This document shows positions 35,801 through 48,494 of a DNA stretch of 64,000 nucleotides, piece by piece. Location: contig CM076663.1 of NCBI GenBank assembly GCA_038496675.1, forward strand, positions 17,827,290 to 17,891,289, written 5' to 3'. The notes under the pieces were generated by a model. The model had not been told where the DNA came from and ran no database searches. It worked only from the letters and a program-made list of their open reading frames with translations. The stretch comes from Rachycentron canadum. Its lineage: Eukaryota > Chordata > Actinopteri > Carangiformes > Rachycentridae. A program made the position numbers and the translations under genes. The first letter of the stretch is position 1, and every line of letters begins with the position of its first letter.

Positions 35801-36917
35801 TCTACTGAGACTGGAAACCATGCTGTTCACTCAGAGCTGTATATTAGCTGGGGACCTCCAACATGACTGCCAGGGGGTCCATTACATCACCTGAAAATGT
35901 GTCTTGGGCTTGTGGTTTTGACGCAGTAATAATGGTTATGCAAGGTTTATTTATTCTTATTTATTTTTGTGCATTCTGCATATTTCACCGAAGAAAGTTT
36001 TGAACTGTAAACTTTCATTCTCTTTGTAGTTAGCATGCAGAACAAAAGGCAGCTCTTTTTCTTTGAATTCTCTCTGTAGACTTTTACTTTGATACATTCC
36101 CCTCTGCATATTTTATTCACAGCGCTGGCTCCCCTGTGCTCCGCAGACATCTGAAAGAAAAAAAAAAAGAAAAAGAAAAGAGTACTGTAGCACATTATTA
36201 CCCACATTGTTTTCCTATTCATGTGGAGCTGTCGTGCACCCCTGCCACAAACTGTGCTCTGTATGGTCCAGCTGGGGGTTGGCACTAACTCCACTCCTCT
36301 ATCCCACCCCGCAGAGTACCACTCTGATCCTTTGGGTGCCTCTGATCGTGACTTGTGTCATCCAAATGATGTTTTGTGCGCGGTGCTTTGCTGTCTGCAT
36401 TTCATTCCTGGGTTTGCTTTGCTGCCCCAACAGGAAGATACGTAGGAGCTATGGCAGAGCGGTGAGATTTTTACATCAATTTCTATGCATAAGATTGTTA
36501 ACCTGTTAACTAGGACAGTGTTTTAAAACTGTCATAAAATAATTTCTCTGTGTGTTTGTGTAGATCAATGTGGTGAGGCCGATGGAGAAAGCTGCTCCCT
36601 CTCGCTATAGTGAACCACAAAGAAACTACCACGAGCCTCCAACTCAGAATACCGAACCTCCAAGAAGCTATCACGAATCTCCAAGACGAAACACAGCACC
36701 CCCGAGACAGCAGCAGCGACCTCCTCCCCCTCCTCAGCATCCTCCCCATCAGCACCACAGTCTTCCTCCCTCAGAGAGGCAGCCTCTTCGCCCGCCGTAC
36801 GGAGAAAGGTCAGGCAGACAAAGGTCGGAGACGAGGGCTGGCAGCCAGCAAAGGGCACCTGAGCAACACCAACTGCTGGAGAGGGGTACGCTGGAAAGGT
36901 CCAGCTTCTGGATTTAG
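29812..36917 (+). CDS. tmem54: Transmembrane protein 54 (TMEM54/KRTCAP3 family), six coding exons
   Basis: Exons 29812-29824, 30807-31003, 31532-31591, 33711-33902, 36315-36461, 36564-36917; joined 963 nt, 320 residues, frame kept at every GT-AG junction. The first exon supplies only MTGA plus one base. Four membrane segments are visible: GLSMVLIGHVNFLLGALVHG, a second in VVALTSGLVGIIVGILAIVL, a third in IMAAASAIGLLVSVVAAIVH, and a fourth after ECPFDPTRIY (LILWVPLIVTCVI). The CPFDPTRIY motif is diagnostic of the family. The molecular role is poorly known. The last exon encodes an unusual tail of about 118 residues rich in Pro, Gln, Arg and His, making it roughly 100 residues longer than human TMEM54. 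Sequence alone fits KRTCAP3 nearly as well; the tail-to-tail neighbour hpca, as in human, favours tmem54. Confidence 0.87.
30135..30167. repeat. CA microsatellite
   Basis: (CA)n with two CG interruptions, in tmem54 intron 1. Confidence 0.9.
31055..31140. repeat. Interspersed repeat remnant
   Basis: Contains cacaatacctcataatgaca followed by aagtgaaaac and tttatacatttttgc. This is close to a short element scattered through fish genomes (consensus cataatgacaaagtgaaaac). It lies in tmem54 intron 2. Confidence 0.5.
32860..33040 (+). repeat. Teleost interspersed repeat, second copy of the 18742 family
   Basis: Diagnostic pieces are aaatgtcttgttttgtctga and the following aaaagtcttaaatctta, in the opposite orientation to the copy at 18742-18985. 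It is diverged and partial, in tmem54 intron 3. Confidence 0.45.
36570..36917 (+). other. tmem54: Proline-rich C-terminal region of tmem54
   Basis: The last exon encodes two adjacent, similar units (EPQRNYHEPPTQNT and EPPRSYHESPRRNT) and a partial third (APPR), then a QQQRPPPPPQHPPHQHH stretch and an Arg/Gln-rich end. PPxY-like and polyproline runs could bind SH3 or WW domains; this is inference from composition. Confidence 0.75.
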
Positions 36918-37313
36918 CCATATTTGACAGGTCAGAGCTGAGGCTATGAACTGTACATGTAGCTTCAAACATCATATTCGCAACCTTGTTTCCTGTCAAT
37001 TCTTCAAAGCTAAGGACTCTGAGACTGAGGATGTTTTATTTAGCAGTGCAGTGCACCTGAGACCAAAACTCATGCATGAAATTTCTGCAGCTCATTGGAT
37101 CTTTGCATGGTGTTTGGATTCCCACTCATGTAAGTGTGCGTGTTGCTGTTTTTTTTGTGCACATGAGGCCAAAATGATTCACATCAGGATAGAAGGATGA
37201 GACAAATCCTCTCTGGAGCAGACATGGTGCCAGTTCTGGCTCTTCCTGAGAGTTATTTAATTAACATAGGATGGAGAGGATGACACTCTGATTTGTATGT
37301 TTGAATAATTGAG

Positions 37314-37450
37314 AATAAACTGTGTGTGTGTGTGTGTGTGTTTGTGTATATGTGTGTGTGTCTGCATTTTTTTGCAATTAGCTCAAGAAAAACTAGTTTC
37401 ATGAGAAACTAGTGCTGCAAGGTTTTGTATTTATTGCCTCGGTAAATAAA
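37314..37450 (+). terminator. tmem54: Poly(A) signals of tmem54
   Basis: AATAAA at 37314-37319, just before a TG repeat, and at 37445-37450, followed by T-rich sequence. They lie about 400 and 530 bp after the stop. Confidence 0.6.
37321..37361. repeat. TG microsatellite
   Basis: Interrupted (TG)n in the tmem54 3'UTR, between the two poly(A) signals; it could also serve as a GU-rich downstream element for the first signal. Confidence 0.85.
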
Positions 37451-37459
37451 GTTTTTATT

Positions 37460-40400
37460 CAAACTCGGGCACATATTTTGTGGGTTGTATATGAACTCTG
37501 CAACCAAAAACATTTCATTTCAGTATGTGCTAATAGCAGCTGCTATAGTTACCTGACAAGTATGACAGGTTAGAAGTCACATGACATAATGACTGGTACA
37601 AACACATTCACCCACTTCCTGTCAGGTGTATGTTAATAAAGACCAGCAATGTGCCCTGTCAGATGCATGACAACAATGCTGAGCTGTCAGAAGAGACATT
37701 AGCCTTGTCCAAGACTAAATACTTTTAATGTATTGCATACATGGACAACTAGAAGCAGAAATGAGGAAACAGTCCACACGTCCAGCTTTGAAACACTTAG
37801 GTATATTTCTATTTCAGGTCCAACGGAACAAACATGACATCCTCAGGTGAGGTTTTCATGCAACAGAAAAATAGGTAGGAAGGAAAGAGAGGTTAGGAGG
37901 GAAGGTGGGAAGAAAGTAGGTGGGGGAGGGTGGGCATATTTATCCAACACATGGTACCAGTTTATCAGAGGCAGTGAGAATAGAAAAGGGTTAAACTGTA
38001 ATAGATCATGGGGTAGCAACTGTTGTTCCTTATCCTACCAGCAGAAGGCAGTGACACTACAGGATCTCCAAAAGCAGAGGTGTGGCTAGTTGGGAAGCTC
38101 CTGTGCAAATGTTTGTGTACAAGTTCACCTTAGATTAAGTCTTAATATCATGTGGATGCAGCCGCACCAGCACAGCTCTCAGGCTCAGACTGCCAGTTCA
38201 CTTTGCCACCATTGCACACAATTCAGTTTGTGAGGTAGTAAAATGTTGGGCAGACACCATGTAAATATAAATCACAATTAGAATAAACTTTTGTTTTTTG
38301 GGTTTTATTCCTCACTTTCTCTTATACCATATAAACTGAAGCCTATGTAAACCTGCTTTATGGAGCCACTAACCAACCTGAAATACACGCGGGTGGGTTT
38401 CAGTTTCCGATTTAAAAAGGATTTCCTTGAATCTCAAGAATAAAATTGTGGAATAAATACTACATTCTTGACCAGTAAGAGCCATGGTGAAGTTTAAAGA
38501 TTTGAAATATCAGCTTTGCTAACTGCCAGTGATGGAAGATGCATTCAGACCATTAGGTAGAGAGACACAACACCATTATAAATGAAAATCCTGAATTCAA
38601 ACAGTTTACTTAAGTAAAAAAGTACAGAAATATCAGCAATAAAATCTATTTAATATATCAACAGTAAACATACTCACTATACAGAAACGCCCTAGTCAGT
38701 GTTATAAATATGGTATTACATTATTGGATCATCATTGATGCATTAACATATAAGCAGTAAAAGTTACAGTTAATTTAGTTTATTTGGACCTTATTTTAAC
38801 TGCTATGTTTGAGCGCTTTAAACTAAAACATATTTTCTAAACTAATTGATTTGTATGTAAAATCTTAATCTAAAAAAGTAACTATAGGTTTTAGATAAAT
38901 GCAGTAAAGCAAAAAAAAAAAAAAATTGTATGTATGTATGTAGTATTGGTCTCAGCCTACAACAATAAAGAAATGCCAGTATAACAATAATATTGGTTAT
39001 TTTAATATGCACAACTACTTTTCGAGTGGTCATCAGTTAACAGCCTTAAGATTCTTGTCCATCAAACCAAGAATAATGAGTCATTAGTGATAACATCAAG
39101 GCAACAGGTCCACTCTTACGAAATTTGTATGTAGGTGTGTATGTATTACTTCAAATATCAATTTCTAATTTTCTTTCAATTTCCCAAGTGGTTCACTACA
39201 TCACAGACTTTGAAGTGTGTGTGTTTAATCATCGAAACAGGAGATGGCAACAGTGATCTGACAATGGGGGCCCTCAAATGACAAATGATATATGAGAGTG
39301 ATGCTGGCACTGCTGCCACCATTGGCTCTGTTTACATTTGCTCAGATGAAGATTTTTATTGTAACATGTTTTTTTTATTTAGTCAAGGCTGTCTTTTAAA
39401 AGTGAAGTGGTTTGAAGTTAGAATTCATTTAAATCAGCGACTGATTCACTTTCTCTGTGCTCCAAATATTAATCTAATTTGTTGGAACAGGTATCCCAGA
39501 TGTTAAGGACTTCTAGAAGTGCTCAGATAAACACTGCCACGTTTCTGTCTGGAAAAACCCTAAAAATCTGAATCAGAACAAATATCTGAGCTTGCTCCTG
39601 TCTCGTGACACATGTCCCTTCATCTAACTGCTCTGTAAGCAGACTAATCCAGGAGGTTATAAAAGCATTCAACTAGAGAGTGATGAACGAGCCCTTAGTG
39701 AGTTGTCCTGTCTGTCGTGAGGAAAAGAGAGTGGGGTCAGGGTGTGTCCCAAAGCAAGACAAATATTCAGTCATTTCTGCCTGGTACGGTGCTGAGGAGG
39801 CTGCTGAGCTACAAAAAGATACAGCTGTGCGTTAACTGTTTCTGTGTTGTCGTCATCGGGTTTGTAGGATCATGCAGTATAGTCACAGGTCACGACTATC
39901 TTAAGTTTTACTGCTCGTTGATAAAGAACTTTAAAATACTTACAAATTAAGAAACAACACACCATGGTAATACTGTAAAAGTTAGCCTCAAGCACACAGT
40001 GCATATTCACATGCACGCACACACCAAATGCACAGCCATACTTTATAAACACATGGCGGCTCAAATGATGTGTGCTACTGGTGTTGTTGATCAGATGCAT
40101 TATGGGAACTTCTTAATTCACTAGAATTTCATATTCTTCTTCCACTTTAACAAAAACCACAAATCCCAGAGAGGTTAATCTTGACTCACATTTTCTCTCT
40201 CTCTCTGTCACTAGATGTGAACTAGAACATGGTCATCTTAAACAACATATCAAAGTAAAAGCACAATAATAAGAATAAAAATGAATAAATAAAACAACAT
40301 GAAGGAGGGAAACAATATGTACAAATGAAAAAACATTTAAAAGTCAAAAATCATCAAAATGCTAGTAGATATCAATAAAAACCTAATGGGATCTTAGGCC

Positions 40401-40962
40401 CTGGGTTTCTTAGTGAGACATCCCAATAATCCCCACTCCCCATCTCCACGCTCACCCGAACACCCATTCAGATCAGACCAGGAAGCTACGCTACATAATA
40501 CTGCCTTTCAATGCCACAGAGTGTGCACCATACATGAAGACGAATGTACTTCATCTTATGATATACATAGACATACAGTATATACATGATGTACATGTGT
40601 TTTCGGGGGGAATTTAAGCAATTCCCACCCTGCAAAAAAAAGAAAAAACCTTTGTCACGGGCCCCCTGGAAATCCAACGTTCCAGAGAGAGAGAGAGAGA
40701 GATATATTCGGGAACAATAGCGGATGCTTCTGTCGACTGATCATTAAATGTATGCATGTCCCATCATCATTTTTCCCAAATATAAAAATGAAAGTAAAAT
40801 GATAGTGATGACTTTTCCTATCCTTTTTAAAATTTCTCCATCCTTGCACACAACAACATAAAAATTAAGATGAGAGACGAGAACCATCATGCATTGATTT
40901 GAGTGACTGGTTCAATAGCAACAGAGAGGGTGAGGAAGAAGGGGTCATAGCGGGGAAGTAGT
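37460..40962. other. Convergent spacer between tmem54 and hpca
   Basis: No gene is seen. The upper part (about 40-40.96 kb) is expected to be hpca 3'UTR, as hpca transcripts in vertebrates have long 3'UTRs; the cleavage site was not fixed. Contents are AT-rich sequence, a short GTAT tract near 38929 and a GA tract near 40686. Confidence 0.5.
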
Positions 40963-43900
40963 TCAGAACTGGGAGGCCGAGCTGGGGTCGCACTGGAGTA
41001 GCCGGACGATGGAAGGGTCGCTTTTGGCACCTTTGATAAACTCCTCCAGGGACAATTTGCCTGCAGGACAGATGCAGAGAGAGAAAAGGAGAAAAATAGA
41101 TATTGTTTTAAAGCACTGCAGCTTTCCATTGTTAATTTCTTATTTGAATAAGTCAATACAGTGTGAAAATTGAATTATGCAGTTTCATGTAAATGTCTTA
41201 GACTCTTCATCAACAAACATGAATTTTATATATTAAGGTTTTTGCTCAATTATCAGGTTCAATAAGAACCTGTTAATTCAAGTTTGGCGCTTGGTTAAAA
41301 ATCTTTTTTTATGTGTGGATCAGTACAACACAACACATTATTTCAAATACAAATAAACAACAAACTAGGTTATAGTGGGAGTTGTGAGATGGAGGACATG
41401 TCAGGTTCATTGGCAGATATTTAGAGCTCAGCCATGGAATCAATTACTTGAAATGAAACAAAAAAACAGGCTGACTGGACAAATATTTATTTGGTTTTGG
41501 TCAAAAAACACAAGTTTTGTTTTAGATGTGGGTTTGAATAGATGTTTTTAGCCATGCTGCCATGGATCTGTTGGTGATCCAGCTCTTTCATCAAGGTGTT
41601 TTGTAAGGATATTCCTGGTTCCCCTGAGGATGAACCCTACTTATTTTGGTGAGCTCAGCTTCACATCCAGCACCATACAAGGTTAGCTATTTTGGATTTT
41701 AGACATTTTTACAACCTTTGGGCAGATTGCCATGACATTTGGTACTAGTACCATTTTCATGGTCCACAGAGGATGTGGCCTAATGGCTTTGATGATTCTA
41801 TGATTTTTCCACTAGCATCACAATCTGACTACCACGAACTTTAGCACACAAAGTCATGTTTCCCACAGGATAAAATGAAATGCCTTGAATGGAAAACTAC
41901 TGACATTCCCTCAGCTGTTCTTTCAGTTTATTGCTAATTAGGATATGTTAGTGTGCTGACACACTAAAAGAAATGGCAGACAACATAAACATTATACCTG
42001 CTAACATGTTAGCATTGCAATTGTGAACATGTTGCCATTATTTAGATTTAGCATTTAGCTCAAAACATTGTTGCATTGAGATACAGCTTCACAATTTTAG
42101 CATGTCTGAAGGTCTTAAATTGTCTTTAAATTGTTTTTAAATTGTCATCAATTTTGTAAATATGGATGATGCACAAAGATTAAGTTGACTTTTAACATAT
42201 GAAATATTTAAATTAGCCAGTTCCTTGGAGAAAAATTGGGAGATAAGAAAGGATAGTGCTCCATCAGGCTACGCTTTTGTTCCTTTCTTTCATCTGCAAT
42301 TCAGTGTAAAATATATTCAAATTTTCCACAAAACTATATTTGCAAGTATGTTTTTTGTATCTATTGCCAGAAGATGGATGTTATGGTTTATATGTTTGAT
42401 TGATAGCAAAGTCTTGTAATTTCATGAGAGATGGGCCAAATGTTTCCCACGAAACATGAAATGAAAAAATACTTAAGTGGACAGTTTCACATTCTCTCAA
42501 AAAATCATGACCACATTTAAAAAAAAAAAATTCTTCAATAAACTGTCATATTCATCTGCTCCTCCTCCCTCCTGTCTTTTCTTCTCAGCATATCCATCCC
42601 TTCTTGTTGCCATTTCCTCCACTCACCATCATTATTGAGGTCCATTTGTCTGAAGATCTTATCTGTCCTCTTCTCTGGCGTGGATTCATCCTCTGGCATC
42701 TTCATCACAGATGACACCATCTTGTAGATGGCCTGAGAGATAGAGCAGCAGAGCAAGCAAGAAAGAGAGAGAGAGGGAGAGAAACAGGAGTGGTTGGGTG
42801 GGAGCAAGAGAAAAGAAAGATAAGTGAATTCAAGCCAGCAGGGATCCATTAAGGAGACTCAGCAGGAGAGAACTAAAACAAAACTGAACTAAAAAATAAT
42901 GTCACTGCAGCTTTCAAGATGCTGATATAAACACTTTCTAAAGTCTATGTGATTCACTTCCATTTATTACTCCCTATGCTAAAAGCTGCTCCCTGGGCAT
43001 CTCTCCCACAAATACCCACGCAGGGTCTGTACGCCTGCAGAACCACACCATCATACCACAGTGACAGAGATTGCATGTGCCGCCAAGAGCATAGAGGGGG
43101 GCGGGGGGCTTACAAGCGGGGCTTACTGTATCGATCTGATACATCTTTATCTGTTGACTGATACAAGCACCTCCCGTCCCCCGATAGCATTAAATTAACC
43201 TCGCAAGTGAGCACAGAGGAGCTGCGAGTATCAGCTGGCCTCAGGCACAGATCTACAGTCAGCTTACCGACTGTAGATCAGTGTCACAGCAGCATCCTCA
43301 TAGGGGGAGGTAGTCTGCATGAAATAAGCTTTTCAGTAAGACATTCCAGCTTTAAAAATTTTATCTCTTGGACTACAAAATGAGAGTTCTTGTCTTCCTC
43401 CAAAAAGGGTACATAGAAGGTTATATATTGAAAAATAACAAAAGACATGTAACAATGAGACTGACTTACAATTTCTGCCTTTAGATCTCTCTGTGTAAGT
43501 TATATAAAGATATATTATTTAAAGGAAAAGGACCACAGGCGCTCTGTACTTTATTAATCAATATCTAATAGAGCAATTAAAATGTTAAGATTTTACACAC
43601 AAATAAATTAACCCATCCATAATTTGATTTAAATGTTTATAAATAATTGAAAATAGATTCATTCAATTTAATTCAAAATTTAATGTACAACGAATTCGCT
43701 CTTTGCGCGGCTCTTAATTTGCACAGTGAAAGGTCTATTGTGTGAGTGAAGCTATGCCTATGTTTTGTTTGTAGTGATACTCAAGGTTTAGTTCAACATG
43801 TTTCAGGGATGTTTATCTCCTCAGTGCTCTTCACAATCTTACCATTCCAAATGGGCTTCTCAGAGAGACTGGATAAGTTTGCTAGCTAACGTTAGCGTGT

Positions 43901-46900
43901 TTGGGCACAAGATAATCAAAACCACAAGCTGCTGCACACACAACAGTCAACAGTACATTAACAAAGCTGTTTGCATTCATATTGTGAAACTACAGCAGCT
44001 TATTTTAATGGTTATTGTTTCTTTCTGATGGTTAAACAGTTTCATGTCTTTGTAATAAGTACAGATCCAGGAGACAAGTTGACAAAAACATAAAAGCAAT
44101 TTGTGGTTTTTCAGAGAGTGATGTGCTGTAAAAAGTAAAAAAAAAAGTCAAGTTGTGAGATGTGGTAATATTGTGCATATATTTTGTCTAGAATAGCAAC
44201 GCTCTCTAAAACTACAAACTATTATATTGTTATTATTTTTATTCTGTTATTATACATTTCTCTTGAGAGCTGCTGGTATGCATTTTTTTTAAAAAATATG
44301 GTAAGCTAGCTGCTGCATTATGCTAGGCTAAGATACCTCCTGACTCAAGCTAGCACAGATTAGAGCGGTATCAATACCTGATAGTGGGCTTTGAGTTTGG
44401 CTTTAATTCATATAATTGAGCCAAGGTGCCACGTCTTACTGTGATTTTTCATATACAGTATAACAATAACAGTACATGTGTTTTAAACAGCGTTGAACTA
44501 ATACTGCAACAACTTCTATTTTTTGGGGGCAAACAGCCTATTCTTTTTTTATATAGCCAATTTTTGTAGAATGATTTCACACATTATTCTCACTACATTT
44601 CCTCCCTACAATATTTTAAATCAACAGGAACAGGTGGATATGCTAGATTTTAAGTTTTTAATGTTGTTTTAATTTCATATTGTTGGACACGTCTTTTGAA
44701 TAGGGCACATAAATTGAAGACATGCTCTGCTATCTGATAATGTGGTGTAAAATAAATTTGACTTCCCCATATTACGACAATCTCTCTGTCTCTCTTAGCC
44801 TACAATGACACAATGGGCCCCTCCTCTCTCATCCAGCGGTGCGTAACCTCAATGAGCTTGAGGATAATCCCAGTATTCTGCACACTCAGGGATAAACTCT
44901 GGTTAAATTTAACTCACTAATCCATGAGAACCCAGAAGCACACACACACAAACACACACCCTTGTTTCACTATCCCAATGGGGTTCACACTAGACATAAT
45001 ATGTTCCACAGCCTCTTATCCAAACCTTAACCATCACAACTGAATGCCTAACCCAAATCCTAAAGCCAAGTCATAAGCAGTCTCCACCTGTAGGGACCCC
45101 AATATTCATCCCCACAGTGACACGAGTCCCCATGGGTTAGTGTGTATTCAGGCTGAAGTCCCCAGCAGGATGTAGAAACAAGCCCATGGAGAACACACAG
45201 TGAGATCCCCAGTCCAGTATCTCAGTATATGAGTCTCTCTATTTCTCCTCTTCAACAGTGAAAGGATTACATGCTGCACAAATGTAACAGTGTACTTAAC
45301 AGTCTTCATAGAAACTGTTGGCTGTGCCAATATTGCAATCAGCACATTAAATATGCTGATTAGAGTCTTTACATATTAGCACTTGAGCCTCCTTATACAT
45401 ACTGAAACGAATGTATTAACTTACAAAGTTGAAGTAAGCACTCTGTCTATTTCTATCCATGCAGAGTCTAGATGAGTGCCTGGGTGAAATAAAATGTACA
45501 GTTGTGGACTTCTGCGTATTTTGAAGGATTGATGAAAATACTGGGCTATAAAACACATAAAAAAATATTTAATCTCCTGGTGAGGCATCATTGTACTTTA
45601 AATGGCACCATATCTGTTTATAGAAAGCTAAGTTAGGTTTGGAGACTCATAAGATTCATAACATTATTTTGGTATTTCCTGTTATGCTCCAAAACCCCAT
45701 GTGACTAATATTTGGTGATTTTTTTGTTTGTAATTTGTGCCTCAATCTTAAAAGAAATCAAACGTGTATTCAAAGATGAATTCCCCAAAGAAAACGACCC
45801 TGATGATACCAATGCGGATACCACAGCTATGGATGGAAACTAAATATTTATAACAATGGAAGTCTGTTTTCCAAACTTGGAATAAAATAGAATTGGTCAA
45901 ATTATGGGGAATTTAGTTCTTTAGGGGCATCAGGGACTAAACGTCACAGATGACATTTCAGCCTCTGTGTGGTCACTCAGTCCACCACTTTGCTTCAAGC
46001 TAAAATATCTCAACACTGAATTTTTACATTGATAAATTTGGGTGAAATGTTTGTTTTATACTGCTGTAAAGTATTGTACACACATTGCCTCTGTGCTGAA
46101 GGCCAGCACAGTCTTTTGAAATTTTTTTACCCCAACCAGATGACACTCCCCAGTGTCTTGCTCACCTGTACGATCTCCAGCATCTCTTCGCGGCTGATGT
46201 ACCCATTTCCGTCCAGGTCGTACATGCTGAAGGCCCATTTCAGCTTCTGCTCCAGCTTGCCCCGTGACGTCACGCTCAAGGCGATGATGAACTCCCGGAA
46301 GTCTATCGTCCCGTCACCGTTGGTGTCAAAGGTTCGGAAGACATGCTCAGCAAACTTGGAGGCGTCACCGTAAGGGAAGAAGTTGGCGTAAATCTTCTTG
46401 AACTCCTCCACGTTCAGGGTTCCACTGGGGCAATCCTTCAAGAAACCCTGAGTAAAAGAAAAGAGACGATATGAGGCAAAACAAGGGTGACAATAATTCC
46501 TTTAATAGTCTTTGGCACAATACAATACAGAATACAGAATCTCATTTCTGTAACAAAACTTTGACCAATAAATGTTTCATTCATGTAATGCTCCAATCTG
46601 AACAGGCTGAAGAAGTACTTCTTCAAAAGTAGCTTAGTCTTGGATAATTGAAAGCAGTTCTATCTTCTTTTTAAGGAGTCACATTTGATAAAGCAGCATT
46701 GTGATTGAAAAGAAAAGGGAGGTAAAAGTCATGTCAGTCTCTTTCTGTGTTTGGCAGACATGTAGCACTCCTATACAAAGGCTGTTAAAATAGAGGCAAA
46801 AGGAAAGGTGATGAAGTCATTGTCCTTATCTGAAGACTGGAATTATATATATATATATATNNNNNNNNNNNNNNNNNNNNNNNNNNNNNNNNNNNNNNNN

Positions 46901-48422
46901 NNNNNNNNNNNNNNNNNNNNNNNNNNNNNNNNNNNNNNNNNNNNNNNNNNNNNNNNNNNNNNNNNNNNNNNNNNNNNNNNNNNNNNNNNNNNNNNNNNNN
47001 NNNNNNNNNNNNNNNNNNNNNNNNNNNNNNNNNNNNNNNNNNNNNNNNNNNNNNNNNNNNNNNNNNNNNNNNNNNNNNNNNNNNNNNNNNNNNNNNNNNN
47101 NNNNNNNNNNNNNNNNNNNNNNNNNNNNNNNNNNNNNNNNNNNNNNNNNNNNNNNNNNNNNNNNNNNNNNNNNNNNNNNNNNNNNNNNNNNNNNNNNNNN
47201 NNNNNNNNNNNNNNNNNNNNNNNNNNNNNNNNNNNNNNNNNNNNNNNNNNNNNNNNNNNNTATATATATATATATAATGATGATAGAAGGCCAACATGGC
47301 ACTGCTTCTAATAGAAAAAAAATCATTGACAGCGTTTCTGACATTTCACTTCTTTTAGTCTGTCTTTCTGACTCACAGCTCACATTTATTGCCAATAAAT
47401 CCCCCCAAAAAGACAAGCTGGATTAATAACGAAACACCATCATGACCATTGTCAGTGTGAGGGAACCCGGGGTCAGTGAGGCTTAAGTCACAGTTCAGGA
47501 AGGTGATGCTTTAACATGTACAGCCCTTATTCAGGACAGCTCACACAGCTGTTCTGTAGGTCTAATCCAAGCATAAAGCCATCTAGCCATTACACAAACA
47601 CACATCCATGCAAACAAGATGAGATAATTCATTCAGTCAGTCCACTGTGGCACTTCATCACACCAAGATCTAATCCGGTCTCCCCAGTGGATTAACAGAC
47701 TGGGTGGTGCTCTGCCTTGGACAGAGACAAACATCATATCCAAGGCAGTTGTTAGTATTACTAATTACTGATGAAACATGACTTTACTGAGGAAGAGAGG
47801 CTATGAAAGATCCATTTTCAAGAAGGGGCCCGATTCTAAAAACCTAATTTAAAACATAAGATTAGTAAATCACCTATTACACCCTGGCATATTATTTTGT
47901 ACTTGCTTTATGTTACAGCAAGTCTTCAGTTGTTGATTAAGGGTTAATTATATTTATTATTTACATATTATATTTTTGATGTTGATTTGTGTTGACAATA
48001 AATATTTGTAGCTCCACCATGACTGTAGTGACAGGTTTAAATTTGTAACAACACTAGTACACAGTTGACTTTTAACACAGCCCCCTTGACATTAGCCACT
48101 AAAAACTTAGTGAAAAACATAAATAATTGAAAATAATTGATTGTGAAAGGTGTCAGACCCGGTGACAAACCCACAGAGAACAATCAGCCAACTGCGCACA
48201 CTGACCTTTGTAGCCTATTTTAGATCCTTTTGTTTTTAAGGCCCACGACCGGTGCAGCATAAAATGTAAATATCCAAGGAAAGCAGGTGACAAAACAAGT
48301 TACTTCCCACTCCTGGGTTCACATACCTTGTACCACTCCTGCAGCTCGTGGTCAGAGAACTCTGTATTCTCCCGGAGGTCCTGCAGCATCTCTGGCCGCA
48401 GCTTGCTGTTCTGTTTCCCCAT
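40963..48422 (-). CDS. hpca: Hippocalcin, neuronal calcium sensor, four coding exons
   Basis: Exons 48422-48327, 46447-46166, 42732-42627, 41060-40963; joined 582 nt, exactly 193 residues as in mammals. The N-terminus [13 protein letters not shown] carries the myristoylation signal (Gly2) used for calcium-dependent membrane binding. EF1 is degenerate ([12 protein letters not shown]), while EF2 ([12 protein letters not shown]), EF3 ([12 protein letters not shown]) and EF4 (DLNNDGKLSLEE) keep full calcium ligands. The C-terminus ends QCDPSSSASQF-type sequence. The protein acts in neurons as a calcium/myristoyl switch. Differences from human are few and conservative. A 5'UTR acceptor (tgattgacag) lies before 48495, so the coding exon starts with about 73 nt of leader and at least one more upstream exon exists. 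The assembly gap falls in intron 1. hpca and tmem54 converge. Confidence 0.97.
41540..42110 (+). repeat. Teleost interspersed repeat (GATTGCCATGAcATTTGGTAC ... GCTAACATGTTAGCATTG family)
   Basis: Recognisable pieces are cccctgaggatgaacccta, cagattgccatgacatttgg, then acattatacctgctaaca, tgttagcattgcaattgtga and atttagctcaaaacattgt. These recur in this order in a very common percomorph repeat. This diverged copy lies in hpca intron 3. Confidence 0.65.
43250..43279. repeat. Perfect 11-bp inverted repeat, 8-nt loop
   Basis: gatctacagtc at 43250-43260 pairs exactly with gactgtagatc at 43269-43279. It is in hpca intron 2. No function is known. Confidence 0.85.
45709..45843 (+). other. 44-codon open segment with stop and nearby poly(A) signal, antisense to hpca intron 2
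   Basis: An in-frame stop at 45706 is followed by 44 codons and TAA at 45841. The first part is hydrophobic ([14 protein letters not shown]), then basic ([13 protein letters not shown]), then acidic/polar ([17 protein letters not shown]). AATAAA follows at 45881-45886. The composition resembles the last membrane segment and cytosolic tail of a membrane protein. It could be a terminal exon (acceptor candidate cttaaaag before 45753), a retrocopy 3' end or chance. I recognise no family. Confidence 0.3.
45925..46025 (+). repeat. Fragment of the 41540-type teleost repeat
   Basis: The piece ccaccactttgcttcaagct followed by aaaatatctcaacactgaa matches the part that usually precedes the 'ggattgccatgaaatttgg' block of the repeat at 41540-42110. 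It is adjacent to hpca exon 2. Confidence 0.5.
46846..47276. other. Assembly gap (400 N) inside a (TA)n tract
   Basis: Ns fill 46861-47260 exactly, flanked on both sides by TA dinucleotides. The round number suggests a placeholder size. It lies in hpca intron 1, so no coding exon of hpca is lost: the flanking exons join in frame to the expected length. Confidence 0.97.
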
Positions 48423-48494
48423 GGTAACGGGACAGGACTCTCAGTTTCCTTGACAACAACAGCAGCTATAGCTCCAGCCAGGCCGCTTTTCACA
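48423..48494 (-). other. hpca: hpca 5'UTR part of the first coding exon
   Basis: A minus-strand acceptor (tctatgattgacag) precedes 48494/48495, and about 72 nt lead to the ATG at 48422. The leader exon(s) and promoter must lie upstream, between 48.5 kb and the window end or beyond. Confidence 0.6.

Noticed and set aside
36565..36999. 144-codon minus-strand open frame
   Set aside because: Antisense of the proline-rich tmem54 exon, whose GC-rich repeats keep other frames open.
46785..47416. Open frames of 167-196 codons on both strands
   Set aside because: They consist mostly of Ns and TA repeats across the assembly gap.
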